Source of the DNA: DATESZ01 sp035283845
GTDB lineage: Bacteria > Desulfobacterota > Syntrophia > Syntrophales > JACQWR01
Direction of reading: 5' to 3'
Length of the DNA stretch: 15,409 bases
NCBI GenBank assembly: GCA_035283845.1
Contig: DATESZ010000079.1
Coordinates: 1-15,409 of the forward strand
The notes beneath the pieces were generated by a model. It saw nothing but the letters and a program-made list of their open reading frames with translations. It did no database searches and had not been told where the DNA came from. Shown in pieces: positions 1-8,646 of the stretch (positions are counted from its first letter, which is position 1; every line of letters starts with the position of its first letter). A program made the position numbers and the translations under genes.

Positions 1-162
1 AGCCGAAAAGTATGGCCGAGTCCAGCAAAAAGTGCATAAAATGTAAAAAAAGTTTTAAGGGGCTGGTCATGGGGCATTGATCCATCTCTGCGGCTTAACG
101 ACACCTAGCGAGACGGCAATATTCATGCCGAACAGTATTGAACCCGTCCCCAATTAGCTCCG

Positions 163-2904
163 TCATTCCTTAAAAGCTTTTTCCTCAGGTTTTTCCAGCC
201 AGGGCTTGATGTTGATACTGTCTTCGCTATTTTTTAAGATATAATTTTCATCAGGCGGAGAATTGCCCCACCAGTTGTAGCGTGCATCGATATATATAGA
301 TGAAAAAGCCTGCACGGCGAAGACATTATTGATAAAATTGTTGTAATTAATGACCGGTTTTGACATGCCGACACTACGGATGGCTCCCTCGCCTAAATTA
401 TTCAAAAAGGTGCTGTAGGTGATTTTAGGCGCCGAATCGTTGCGACAGGAGATGCCGCTTTGCGAGTTATGGGCAATAAGGGAATAAGAAATTTCCGGCG
501 TCCCGTAGTGGATGTCAAATGCCGTCACGGCATACCTTACAATAGTGTTAGAAAAAACACTGTTTACTTTGGTCTGTTTGGTGAACCTGACAGCGCTGGC
601 ATAGAAACCCGGCATGGGCGATGTTCCTGAGGCAGTAAAAACAATAGGGAAATCTTTCGTGCCGCTGGCGATAATGCCGCCGTCTTCCACCGTGATTGAC
701 CTGTTCTGGTCGTAGAAGAGGGCAACGCCAGGTTCTATATAGAGTGTGGCGCCCCCCGTTACGACGATATCCTTCGCAACCCTGTAAGGGCTGTTGGAAA
801 GGATAAGGAAGGAATCACTGTCTATTGAACCGCCAAGCGCCGAGTCCATAATGGGAAGCTTCGTGGTCTTTCCGGCAGGATAGTCTCCATCAAGAATGGT
901 TGCGATATTTATCTTCCCCTTGATCCTCGAGAGGATATCGAGCACTGTGGCGCTGCCCCACCAGTTGTCCAAAGAGCTTACCGGTTCGCCGGTCATATCC
1001 GCCACCATATCGTATGGCCTGTTATCCATAATCCTGTTCTCAGAAATTATGGCGTTGCTTTTATGAACACTTACGCCGTTGCCCTGATTCCGGACGACCA
1101 CATTTCTCCTAAGAGTGGGGGCAGATGACTCAATGTAAACACCTTCCTTAATATTATCGGATATGATGTTTTCCGATAACAGGGGCCTGGCGCCGTCTGT
1201 AATTGACACTGACGCTTCTTTGTTTTTATGGATCGTATTGCGCTGGACCTCGGGCCTGGAAAAGGCACCGGAAATCCTGAGGGCGGTGTAATTATCCGTT
1301 AATTCAGAATCCTCAATCCGGGGAGACGACGCCTGGCATGTAATGGCGACTTTGGCGTTTTTGATGCGCATGAACTGAAGGAAGTTTTCCTTTTCTTTTA
1401 CGTTGTTAAAGACCAGCCCCTCCCAGGTTTTTCCTTCTTCGGCAGCGCCAAAGGTAATGAGCTGCTCTTTGCTCCCCTTAGCGGCAATCTTCCCTTCAAT
1501 AATCAAGGCGCCGCCTTTCGAGCGGATCTCCGTGCCGGGTTCAATGGTAAGCATAGCTTTGTCCTTCACAACCACCTCATCAGCGATTATGTAAGGACTC
1601 GCGCCGGCATACCAGGTGGTATCGACCTCGATGGAACCGACAACAGGGGTAGGACCGGGGGCAATAGGCATACCGAGCATCGTATCCGACTTTTCGCTTT
1701 TGTTTTCCGCCCAGTCCATGGCCGTTACATAATAGTAATATTTTAGACCATTAATCGCCTTTTCATCGCGCCATTCACTGAACTCGCTTTTTCCCACCTC
1801 CTGAAAGCCCGAAAGCGGGGTGGAACTGCGGTAGATGCGATAACCGGAGAGATCGGCAGCCGTTGATTTATCCCAGCTCAAAAGCAGCAAATTATTTCTC
1901 CCGACTGCATTTACATTCTTCACCCTTTCCGGAGGGATGGTATCAATGGTGACTGTACCCAAGGCATCGACCCATTGGGAGGCATTGCCGGCATCGTCAG
2001 CAAGATAGCCTGTAAGCATAGCGTTGGACACATTATCGCCAGGCAATACTTTGTATACGCCCAGATACCAACCCGGCTCCATTTCTTGCATGTCCAAATG
2101 TTTTTTGAAATCGCCAATGTCAAAATAGGCCTGCATCTTAGGCGTGCCCTGGATGACAACCTTGATTTCCTCACCGGCTTTCTTAGGCAAATTTTTCGTG
2201 TCCTGAGTAAGCAGGGAAATAACCGGCAGACGCAGCGCCTCTTTGATGGTCGGAACGGGGATAGTTTTCACCATGTCCCGGAAAAGATCGTCACAGGCCC
2301 TGAGCAGTTGAATATCCCGCATGTTCATGGCCGTAGCAATCACCGTCGCAATGATTCCCACCGGCGTTACTGAAAGACCTCCCTCACGGATGCTGGCGGT
2401 ATGCTGACCGCTCCAGAGGAAGTTCCCGGTCTTGGTGTCATACATCCTGATCTCAGCGCCTACAGACACCTGTGAGTACATGACGGCAAACAATTTGTCA
2501 AAATTAGAAATCTCACCAAAGACAACTGCGTCCACGTTGAGAATTTTCCCCAGTTCCTGCGGCTTAGCCTTGTACAAAGCCTCCGTGTCGGCGAGATTGG
2601 CTTTAGCCAGTAAATTATCCACCCTTTGCATTTGCATGTTTTGGAAAGGAAGAGAACTGAAATGATTGTAAAAGCCCTTCCTCACGGCAACGGAACCTTC
2701 TTTGCTGCGCGATTGATCCAGAAAGGGAAGAACGGCAACGGTAACGGGCTGATGCTCCTCCATATACGGGTCTACTTTGTAGGTGCCCTCAAACAAGGTT
2801 CTGATTTGAGGAGCTATTGCCGTACTCTTGGCGGCCACGACGCAACCCTGGATGATCAGCAACAACATCAGAAACAGTGTAAGCTTTTTCAATAAGTTCA
2901 ACAT
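163..2904 (-). CDS. DUF799/GNA1162-like lipoprotein with FN3 and duplicated beta-helix domains
   Basis: This 913-residue product starts with a lipoprotein signal peptide (KK n-region, leucine-rich core, IQGC lipobox with Cys21), so it should be lipid-anchored in the envelope. Residues about 54-220 (beginning VTVAVLPF, later VDAVVFGEI and YDTKTGNFLWSG) resemble the DUF799/GNA1162 lipoprotein family, which shares the TolB N-terminal-like fold. An FN3 domain follows (about 327-413, with GYRIYRSS and YYYYVTAMD). Two parallel beta-helix blocks come next, about 420-665 and 695-895. Each opens with a matching SPY...LTIEPG or SPY...LYIEPG segment and closes with an NWWG motif, which suggests an internal duplication. 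ATG 2904 is preceded by GGGAGACAAG. It is the last gene of the minus-strand operon, 135 bp after the hydrolase gene, and a large palindrome fills that gap. The role is unknown; a surface scaffold or polymer-binding role is inference. The domain calls come from motif reading only. Confidence 0.85.
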   Translation of the reverse strand: MLNLLKKLTLFLMLLLIIQGCVVAAKSTAIAPQIRTLFEGTYKVDPYMEEHQPVTVAVLPFLDQSRSKEGSVAVRKGFYNHFSSLPFQNMQMQRVDNLLAKANLADTEALYKAKPQELGKILNVDAVVFGEISNFDKLFAVMYSQVSVGAEIRMYDTKTGNFLWSGQHTASIREGGLSVTPVGIIATVIATAMNMRDIQLLRACDDLFRDMVKTIPVPTIKEALRLPVISLLTQDTKNLPKKAGEEIKVVIQGTPKMQAYFDIGDFKKHLDMQEMEPGWYLGVYKVLPGDNVSNAMLTGYLADDAGNASQWVDALGTVTIDTIPPERVKNVNAVGRNNLLLLSWDKSTAADLSGYRIYRSSTPLSGFQEVGKSEFSEWRDEKAINGLKYYYYVTAMDWAENKSEKSDTMLGMPIAPGPTPVVGSIEVDTTWYAGASPYIIADEVVVKDKAMLTIEPGTEIRSKGGALIIEGKIAAKGSKEQLITFGAAEEGKTWEGLVFNNVKEKENFLQFMRIKNAKVAITCQASSPRIEDSELTDNYTALRISGAFSRPEVQRNTIHKNKEASVSITDGARPLLSENIISDNIKEGVYIESSAPTLRRNVVVRNQGNGVSVHKSNAIISENRIMDNRPYDMVADMTGEPVSSLDNWWGSATVLDILSRIKGKINIATILDGDYPAGKTTKLPIMDSALGGSIDSDSFLILSNSPYRVAKDIVVTGGATLYIEPGVALFYDQNRSITVEDGGIIASGTKDFPIVFTASGTSPMPGFYASAVRFTKQTKVNSVFSNTIVRYAVTAFDIHYGTPEISYSLIAHNSQSGISCRNDSAPKITYSTFLNNLGEGAIRSVGMSKPVINYNNFINNVFAVQAFSSIYIDARYNWWGNSPPDENYILKNSEDSINIKPWLEKPEEKAFKE

Positions 2905-2940
2905 ATCTTGTCTCCCGCATTTTCTTGTTTAGCTGTTTAT

Positions 2941-3047
2941 ATGAAAATACCCCCCACCCCTCCCTCCCCCTCGACGGGGGAGGGAGGGGTGGGGGTGATT
3001 TTCATCCTTCGTTGTGACCGATCCGGGCATGGGGGTTAGTCAGTTAT
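2941..3047. repeat. Long GC-rich palindrome (copy 1) between hydrolase and lipoprotein genes
   Basis: The core at 2941-3005 is a near-perfect inverted repeat. Terminal ATGAAAAT and ATTTTCAT enclose 20-bp arms of C-rich and G-rich sequence that pair perfectly (2951-2970 with 2976-2995) around a 5-nt TCGAC loop. Two mismatched positions separate the terminal and inner stems. A conserved flank continues to about 3047 and includes the TGA stop codon of the hydrolase gene. A second copy with the same termini and the same flank is at 4265-4380. In the operon transcript this would form a very stable hairpin. No U-tract follows either arm, so it is not a standard intrinsic terminator. It may be a REP/MITE-type mobile repeat or an RNA processing or stability element; the sequence alone does not decide. 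Confidence 0.85.
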
Positions 3048-3870
3048 TGAAAGAACAAACCCTTTTCATAGCATTATCCTCGTCGCGGACCAGGTCGCCG
3101 TGACCGGGATAGATAGTTTTCACCGAAATGGAGGCCAACAGTGATTCGTAGGAATTTACGATCGCGGCTTTACTCCAGCAGAAGCGATTTAATCTCCCCC
3201 GTCCGTTTTTTTCCATGTTAACGATTAAATCTCCACAGATCAGTTCTTCCGACATAGCATTAAAAAAGCAAACAGAATCTTCCGTATGCCCCGGCGTTTC
3301 AATAACCTCCCACTGATCAAAACCCAGAGGGTACCTCTTAAGGGCAGGAAAGACCGTTCCTTTATTCTGACGTTCAAATAGGGCCGCGTTGGATAAGGGA
3401 GGATCACCTTCAGTTCCGAAATAATTAATTCGCTCTTCATAGGGAAGTTTTACAATATTTCTAAGACCGGGAAGGGGAATGCCCGCCGGAGTTTCAAATT
3501 GAAAGTGGGAAATCTTATTGACATATCGAAAGCTTACTAAAGTCGCCGGCAAGAGACCGACACACCAGTTGCCGATGAGGGAAATCCTTGCTTTTTCTTC
3601 CAGATAACCTTTTACAAGATTATGGAATAATACCCTGACAGGAGGCGGGCAACTGGCAAGAAAGCGGCCGACGCCCCCGATATGATCAATGTGAAAATGG
3701 GTTGCAGTAATATATTTAACCATGTTAAGCGACATGCCTGGCTGACTTTTAATATAATCCAGCACGTCCTCTGCCGTTCCCACGCTCCCCACGTCAACCA
3801 CCATCAGGCCGTCTTTTCCTGAAACCACATAAGATCTGGCTAAGCCACAATTGGGAACGGCGTGGATCAT
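3040..3870 (-). CDS. Metallo-beta-lactamase-fold hydrolase
   Basis: This 276-residue protein has the full set of MBL-fold metal-binding motifs: HFHIDH at about residues 58-63, GHTEDS near residue 194, GDL near residue 213, and PGHGD near residue 255. It is therefore expected to be an active one- or two-metal hydrolase. No signal peptide is visible (it begins MIHAVPNCG), so it is probably cytoplasmic, unlike the other operon members. The middle portion (about 85-150) is a hydrophobic insertion that could shape the substrate pocket. Substrate is not predictable; the superfamily includes glyoxalase II-like, lactonase, RNase and sulfur-metabolism enzymes. ATG 3870 has AGGT about 7 nt upstream. 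It lies 43 bp after the small exported protein gene and is probably co-transcribed with it. Fold call is strong; the function is open. Confidence 0.9.
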   Translation of the reverse strand: MIHAVPNCGLARSYVVSGKDGLMVVDVGSVGTAEDVLDYIKSQPGMSLNMVKYITATHFHIDHIGGVGRFLASCPPPVRVLFHNLVKGYLEEKARISLIGNWCVGLLPATLVSFRYVNKISHFQFETPAGIPLPGLRNIVKLPYEERINYFGTEGDPPLSNAALFERQNKGTVFPALKRYPLGFDQWEVIETPGHTEDSVCFFNAMSEELICGDLIVNMEKNGRGRLNRFCWSKAAIVNSYESLLASISVKTIYPGHGDLVRDEDNAMKRVCSFNN

Positions 3871-3913
3871 ATGAAATACCTGTATATTTTATAGGAGCAG
3901 AAATAAAAAATGT

Positions 3914-4237
3914 CTATTTCGACTCCTTTAAAGAATCAGGAAATACCGGCGCATTTTCCACTAAGAAATTTTTTTGGTTTTGGGGTGTAAACCCGATAAA
4001 TTTATATGGGATGGCAATAGGCTCACGCCCCGTCGGTAAGGCCCTGTTGCTGAGGATCCACACAAAACCCGTTGTTGTATCAACGAGATAGGCATTATCA
4101 TCACTACCTGTAATTACCTGGTAACGTCCGACATCTGCGGAAAATCCCGGTGGGACAAGAAGAACCTGGAAGGCAGTCAGCGCTACAATAAATACCACAG
4201 CCCTTATAATTTTGACCTTCTTAAATATGTTAAACAT
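3914..4237 (-). CDS. Small exported protein of unknown function
   Basis: This 107-residue protein begins MFNIFKKVKIIRAVV, followed by a hydrophobic stretch to about residue 34 (GFSAD), giving a Sec-type signal peptide with likely cleavage after FSA. The mature part, about 73 residues, contains GRYQVITG, then AYLVDTTTGFVWIL and PYKFIGFTP. The 'DTxTGxxW' pattern is common in small periplasmic proteins I cannot assign further. The reading frame stays open to ATG 4336, but that start lies inside the palindromic repeat and would place a low-complexity PSPPSGGGGEGEGE stretch before the signal peptide. ATG 4237 is chosen because GTGGAGG sits about 7 nt upstream and the signal peptide then starts the protein. 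It precedes the MBL-fold gene by 43 bp. Function unknown. Confidence 0.75.
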   Translation of the reverse strand: MFNIFKKVKIIRAVVFIVALTAFQVLLVPPGFSADVGRYQVITGSDDNAYLVDTTTGFVWILSNRALPTGREPIAIPYKFIGFTPQNQKNFLVENAPVFPDSLKESK

Positions 4238-4264
4238 TTTTTTCCTCCACTTAATTGCTTTTTT

Positions 4265-4380
4265 ATGAAAATAGCTTTCACCCTCCCCCTCACCCCCTCC
4301 CCCTGAGGGGGGGGAAGGGGTAAGGGGGATTTTCATGCTTCGTTTAGCCCGATTCGAGCATGGGTATTAGTCAAAGTTAT
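4265..4380. repeat. Long GC-rich palindrome (copy 2) after the FN3 protein gene
   Basis: The core at 4265-4336 has the same termini as the copy at 2941-3005 (ATGAAAAT and ATTTTCAT) around C-rich and G-rich arms that pair imperfectly here. Outside the core, a flank of about 44 bp matches the first copy. On the minus strand both read ATAAC, then TGACTAA, then CCATGC, CG and ATCGG, and AACGAAG before ATGAAAATC. As in copy 1, the flank reaches the stop codon of the preceding gene (TAA at 4377-4379 here). The inner arms have diverged, while the termini and flank are conserved. Confidence 0.8.
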
Positions 4381-6695
4381 CTGCCTGTGATCGTTATTTC
4401 CCGGCTTGGTTCACTTTCCAGCCCGTCTTTATCAGTTGCTGTAACAACGTAAGCTTTACTTTTGCCTTTCGGAAGCGCCGGTTCGCTAAAAGCTGTTTCC
4501 GTGACAGTTATGATTTTTTCATTACCAAAGGACTTTTTCTCATATACCGTATAATAAGCGATGTCCGGTTCGGAAGCAGGCTTCCACTTGAGTTTAAACA
4601 TGCCGCTTACGATTTCACTGTTTACCCCTTCCGGACTGCGGGGACGGGGCTTCGTTGCAACAGTTATGGATTCTGAAAAATCACTCAAAAGACCGTCCCG
4701 ATCCTCCGCCTGGAGTGCATAGCGATAGGTGGCGCCATCCTTCAGGTCCTTGTCTGTGTAAAAGGTTTTGTCCTCAATTTTGGCAATATGACTCAATTCA
4801 TTGCTATCGGGATTTGCATTGCGAAACACACGATAATAAGAAATGTCACGCTCAGGGTTGGCTTTCCAGGACAGGGGAACTTCCTTAACCTTCCCGTCTG
4901 CGCCAGTGATCTCCGTAGGCTTGGAGGGGCGTGGTTTCGTTGTCGCGAAGGCCGAAGTGGGAGAGCTTTCCACATCAAACTTGTTGTAGGAAGTCAGCCG
5001 GTAATAGTAAGTGCCGTTATCTTCGAGCTTTTCCCTATCTTTGCCTGTGTCGGTATACTTATTATTATCCGTTCCCTCTAACTTCTTTATAAGCACAAAT
5101 TCACCATCGCTGCTTCTGGAAGAATAGAGGTTATATCCCTCCCCATTCTCGGCGGCGCCTGCCTTCCATCTCAGTTCAATAATTTTTACCAGCCCGCCAG
5201 TAGCGGCGAATCCCTCGGGGGCAGATGGTTTCCCTTTCGTTTGTATAGAAACAACAATCGAGGGAGATGTTTCCAGGTCCGGAGACTCAAAAGCAGATAC
5301 CCGATAGTAGTAACGGGTGCTGTCGGCAAGCCTATCTACGTCTTTGTAATAGATTTTTTTACCGTCGGAACCATCCGTTTGGTCAACTTTACCTATTTTC
5401 GTATACCCTGCATCTTCATTGGTGCTGCGATAAACGTAGTATCCTTTTATGTCCGGTGAATTGAGCGGCGTCCAGGCAATCCTGACCTCCCTGAACATAT
5501 CGCCCTGAACCTCCGGAACGGCGACGGCCGGCAATGTGGAACCCATAACGGCAGGGGAAAACTCGCTTTCCAGATTCCTTTCGTTATAAGCCGTTAATTT
5601 ATAATAGCAATTTTCACCATCTGACAATCCCCTGTCAGTATAGTTGACCTTGAACAGTTTATCCAGAGTGGGAGCCGTATCAAAGCCAATCCCCAGATCC
5701 TTGCCTAAAATATTTGCCACCCATTTATATGTCCCCTTCTCGCTGCCGGCCCGATAAAGCTTATATCCCCGCAAACGAGAGGGATCATCGCTGCTGATAG
5801 GGCTGGGTGTCCAGACGAGGGAAATGCTCTTTATGTGGCTTTCTATTTTCAGAATGACAGGCGGGTTTGGCGTAGGAGCTGTTTCAGCGTAATAAATAAG
5901 GGAAAACTCGCTTGGAAGTCCACTGTCATTGAAGCTCTTAATTTTATAGTAATAGACGATGCCGTTTTCCACATTCTGATCAAGGAACTCGGGCCGAATA
6001 ACTTGCGCTATTTTTGTAAATGGTCCTTCCTTGGCCGTTGCCCGAAATACTTCATAGGAGACCGCTTTCGTATTAGGTGCGTCTTCCCAACTAAGAACTA
6101 TACGCCTGTTGCCGGATCGTTTTTGAATATTCACTGGGCCTTTAAAGGCTGCTTTCTCCTCTTTGTTTAAGGAAATATTTACAATGGCGGCTTTGATGGC
6201 CTCACCAAGGGCGTTTACTTCACTGTCCAGCCGGGCATCGCCGAGAGACCTCGCCAGCTTGGACAGTACCACCCGCTTCTGCTCTATGCTAATAACTTTA
6301 CAAGCAATTTGCAGTATGTCCCCTTTTTTTTCCGCCGTGCCAACAACGATAGCGTCAAGCCCCAGTCGGGCGCCAATGGTAATAACATTTTCCTCTTTGT
6401 CGTTTTGCTGGAGGTCGTTAAGACTGAGAAAAGCCTCCATTTCTTTTCGGTCGAGGACAGCAAAATCCGGGTCTGCCATAAGGATATTCATTAATTGATT
6501 GGTGACAGTCGTCCCGTAACCGGAGGCATCCAGGTTAATTGCCCGGAAGTTGAAAACGGAAATTCTAAGGGCCTTCGCTGCACCCCTCCCGGGAAAACAG
6601 ATCAGGATGGAAAACACAACAAAAATAGACAATATATAACTAATGTAACTATATTTTATTTTAAGTAGTATCACGGGCAATAGACCGCCTGGCAA
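4377..6695 (-). CDS. CsgG/TolB-N-like exported protein with six FN3 domains
   Basis: The product (772 residues from TTG 6695) has an N-terminal hydrophobic segment (about 18-36) ending GRGAAKA, fitting a signal peptide. Residues about 42-175 resemble the CsgG/FlgO/TolB-N group: LRISVFNF, then FAVLDRKEMEAFL, then LGLDAIVVGTAEKKGD. Six FN3 domains follow to the C terminus, starting near residues 187, 274, 388, 488, 588 and 684, each with a YxVYR-like strand and a YYYRLTSY-like strand. It starts one base after the upstream TAA, so translation is tightly coupled. The start is uncertain: TTG 6695 has GCAGGA upstream, while GTG 6674 (seven residues later) has AGGCGG upstream and gives a more normal signal peptide. 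It is probably a periplasmic or surface-exposed multidomain rod. FN3 arrays usually mediate binding or spacing; the partner is unknown. Confidence 0.85.
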   Translation of the reverse strand: MPGGLLPVILLKIKYSYISYILSIFVVFSILICFPGRGAAKALRISVFNFRAINLDASGYGTTVTNQLMNILMADPDFAVLDRKEMEAFLSLNDLQQNDKEENVITIGARLGLDAIVVGTAEKKGDILQIACKVISIEQKRVVLSKLARSLGDARLDSEVNALGEAIKAAIVNISLNKEEKAAFKGPVNIQKRSGNRRIVLSWEDAPNTKAVSYEVFRATAKEGPFTKIAQVIRPEFLDQNVENGIVYYYKIKSFNDSGLPSEFSLIYYAETAPTPNPPVILKIESHIKSISLVWTPSPISSDDPSRLRGYKLYRAGSEKGTYKWVANILGKDLGIGFDTAPTLDKLFKVNYTDRGLSDGENCYYKLTAYNERNLESEFSPAVMGSTLPAVAVPEVQGDMFREVRIAWTPLNSPDIKGYYVYRSTNEDAGYTKIGKVDQTDGSDGKKIYYKDVDRLADSTRYYYRVSAFESPDLETSPSIVVSIQTKGKPSAPEGFAATGGLVKIIELRWKAGAAENGEGYNLYSSRSSDGEFVLIKKLEGTDNNKYTDTGKDREKLEDNGTYYYRLTSYNKFDVESSPTSAFATTKPRPSKPTEITGADGKVKEVPLSWKANPERDISYYRVFRNANPDSNELSHIAKIEDKTFYTDKDLKDGATYRYALQAEDRDGLLSDFSESITVATKPRPRSPEGVNSEIVSGMFKLKWKPASEPDIAYYTVYEKKSFGNEKIITVTETAFSEPALPKGKSKAYVVTATDKDGLESEPSREITITGR

Positions 6696-6696
6696 T

Positions 6697-8601
6697 TTAT
6701 TTGTCCTGCGCTAATTTATTGATAGTCTCCTGTGACTTTTGTGTTATGAGAGTGGCAGCACCCTTCAGCCCTTCATCAAAGATGGCATCGGTGTATTTTT
6801 CCACGGCCAGTTCAAAATTGCGTCTTTTTTCCTGCAGTTGCCCCTGTTTGTAGTACTCAACTTCCAGGCTCTGGTACTGCTTGAGGACGCTCTGGCCTAC
6901 CTCGATCATCTTGAGGCTGGTCAATTCATCGAGGACCTCCATCTCCGTGGGCAGTGTAAGCGGATCAAGGGAAATATCGGCAACTGGCACTGCGTCCTGA
7001 TATTTGTCTTCCTTTACCGATTTGCCGGAAATGTTGTTGGTAAAGATATTCTCTCCCGTTGTGGTATCCACCAGTTTATAAGACACCTCTAACATGGCGG
7101 TGATTTTCGCAATGCCCTGCTTGTAAGAAATAAACGTGGATGGATTTCTTTTTTTCACTGTTTGCGGCGGAGCCGACGCCCAATCCTCCGCAGTGGGCCT
7201 GGGGTGAGTCTGCATCCAATAGGAATAATTAGGATTAGCATCCTCGTATTCGTTTCCCAGGACCTGTACCTGGGTGGAGCTGGGGTTGTCTTGGGTAACG
7301 GCCGAATATTTCAATACTTCTCCCATGATGAAGGTATCGATCCCCCGCATCTTGCCGACATTTTGCATCGTTTTGGTATCTACCTCTACCAGTCCCGTCT
7401 GTCCCAACTGCATTTCCCCTAATATAGACTTAAGATTTTCCCTTTCAATTAATCGAAGGTCGCCGCTTGCATTCTTATGCAGATAGGCTATCAATTTGTT
7501 GGCCGCAATTTTCCCCGCATCCTTGGCGTTGCTGGGAGAGCCAAAATCAAGCACAGCGATGGATTTTCTGATCCGTTTGTTTATGCCATCCTTTGCCTCT
7601 AAATACTTCTGGAACAGATTCTGATAGTTGGGATTCAGCGCTTCGACTTTCTGCAACCAGATAATCGCATTGCCCCATAATTCCCTTTCCGCAAACTTTT
7701 CCGCCCTTTCCATAAGTTTAGCACAGAACTTGTTGATAAAATCTTTGTAGGCAGAATCATCCTGCAGGGCCGACGAATATGATTGTGCCCTATTTATTTT
7801 TTCCATAGCCTTGCAAAACACTCCCTGATTGACAAGCTTGACGGCCTCGGCAAAATAGATATGGCCCACCTTGGTTTTAATTGAAGCGATCTTGTTATAA
7901 AGTTCCATATTATCCGGCTGGTATTCACCTGCCTTCGTAAACATCAAGATTGCCCTGTCCCAATTTTGACTCTGTCCGGCTTTTTCGCCTTCAGCAATAA
8001 AATAAGCAAAATTGTCGCGGGAGCTGGCATCCTGGTAAAGCTTTGCCACATCGTAATAATTGGGATTAATATCCATCGCCGACTTAAACGCCTGGGCGGC
8101 CATTTTCCAGTCTTCCTGTCTGCTCAGCGCCAGCCCCTGCTGATATAACTGCTTTGCGCCTTCCTGTGCGACCTTCGCAAGTCTCACACTTGTATCTTCG
8201 TAATTAGGGAAAATCCCATTTATCTGTTTCAATTTGTCGGCAGCGGCCACCCAGTCTTCCTTCCGCATATCTGCTTCCACATCGCCATAAAGTGACTTAA
8301 GCTTTGTCCGCATACCTTCCGCCTTTTCGTTAAGGCTTGAGGAAAAAGCCGCAATGGTTGAATTGTCCGGGTCCAGGCGGGCAGCATTTTCCACATCTTT
8401 GGCAAGCTGCTCAAGAACGATAAGATTGGGTTCGGCGCCCGTGAGGGACTGTTTCGCTTTATCATAAATGCTTGCTGCCTCCTCTCGTCTTTGACGGAAC
8501 ATATCCTGATCCGGTTGTTTATAGCTCTCGTCTGCACCACACCCGAAAAGAAAAAGGAAAATAAGACCAATGAGCGAAATTCTACAATTTTTTGGTTTCA
8601 T
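6697..8601 (-). CDS. TPR lipoprotein with C-terminal CsgG domain
   Basis: This 634-residue lipoprotein has signal peptide MKPKNCRISLIG with lipobox LFGC (Cys21). Residues about 35-345 are helical TPR-like repeats. They are recognised by recurring FPNYED, NPNYYD, QPDNMEL and NPNYQN phrases and EDWKMAAQAFKSA-type helices. Residues about 346-575 form a CsgG-type domain: KSIAVLDFG, then LRLIERENLKSILGEMQLGQTG, GIDTFIMGEV, and a strand with YKLVDTTTGENIF. A last helical segment with a TPR-like unit (NFELAVEKYTDAI) ends the protein. CsgG in curli systems forms an outer-membrane export channel, but many CsgG-domain proteins are not pores, so secretion is only a possibility. ATG 8601 has GGAGG about 6 nt upstream. 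It is 45 bp downstream of the FlgT-like gene. Confidence 0.9.
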   Translation of the reverse strand: MKPKNCRISLIGLIFLFLFGCGADESYKQPDQDMFRQRREEAASIYDKAKQSLTGAEPNLIVLEQLAKDVENAARLDPDNSTIAAFSSSLNEKAEGMRTKLKSLYGDVEADMRKEDWVAAADKLKQINGIFPNYEDTSVRLAKVAQEGAKQLYQQGLALSRQEDWKMAAQAFKSAMDINPNYYDVAKLYQDASSRDNFAYFIAEGEKAGQSQNWDRAILMFTKAGEYQPDNMELYNKIASIKTKVGHIYFAEAVKLVNQGVFCKAMEKINRAQSYSSALQDDSAYKDFINKFCAKLMERAEKFAERELWGNAIIWLQKVEALNPNYQNLFQKYLEAKDGINKRIRKSIAVLDFGSPSNAKDAGKIAANKLIAYLHKNASGDLRLIERENLKSILGEMQLGQTGLVEVDTKTMQNVGKMRGIDTFIMGEVLKYSAVTQDNPSSTQVQVLGNEYEDANPNYSYWMQTHPRPTAEDWASAPPQTVKKRNPSTFISYKQGIAKITAMLEVSYKLVDTTTGENIFTNNISGKSVKEDKYQDAVPVADISLDPLTLPTEMEVLDELTSLKMIEVGQSVLKQYQSLEVEYYKQGQLQEKRRNFELAVEKYTDAIFDEGLKGAATLITQKSQETINKLAQDK

Positions 8602-8646
8602 AAATGCCTCCGCTATAATGCTGCAATCTCATCAGTTAACCTATGC

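Noticed and set aside
1975..2373. Plus-strand 132-residue frame inside the lipoprotein gene
   Set aside because: It is antisense to a well-supported coding region, with no ribosome-binding site or recognisable domain.
4238..4336. N-terminal extension of the small exported protein to ATG 4336
   Set aside because: The extra residues are translation of the palindrome (PSPPSGGGGEGEGE-type), and the signal peptide and GTGGAGG ribosome-binding site support ATG 4237.
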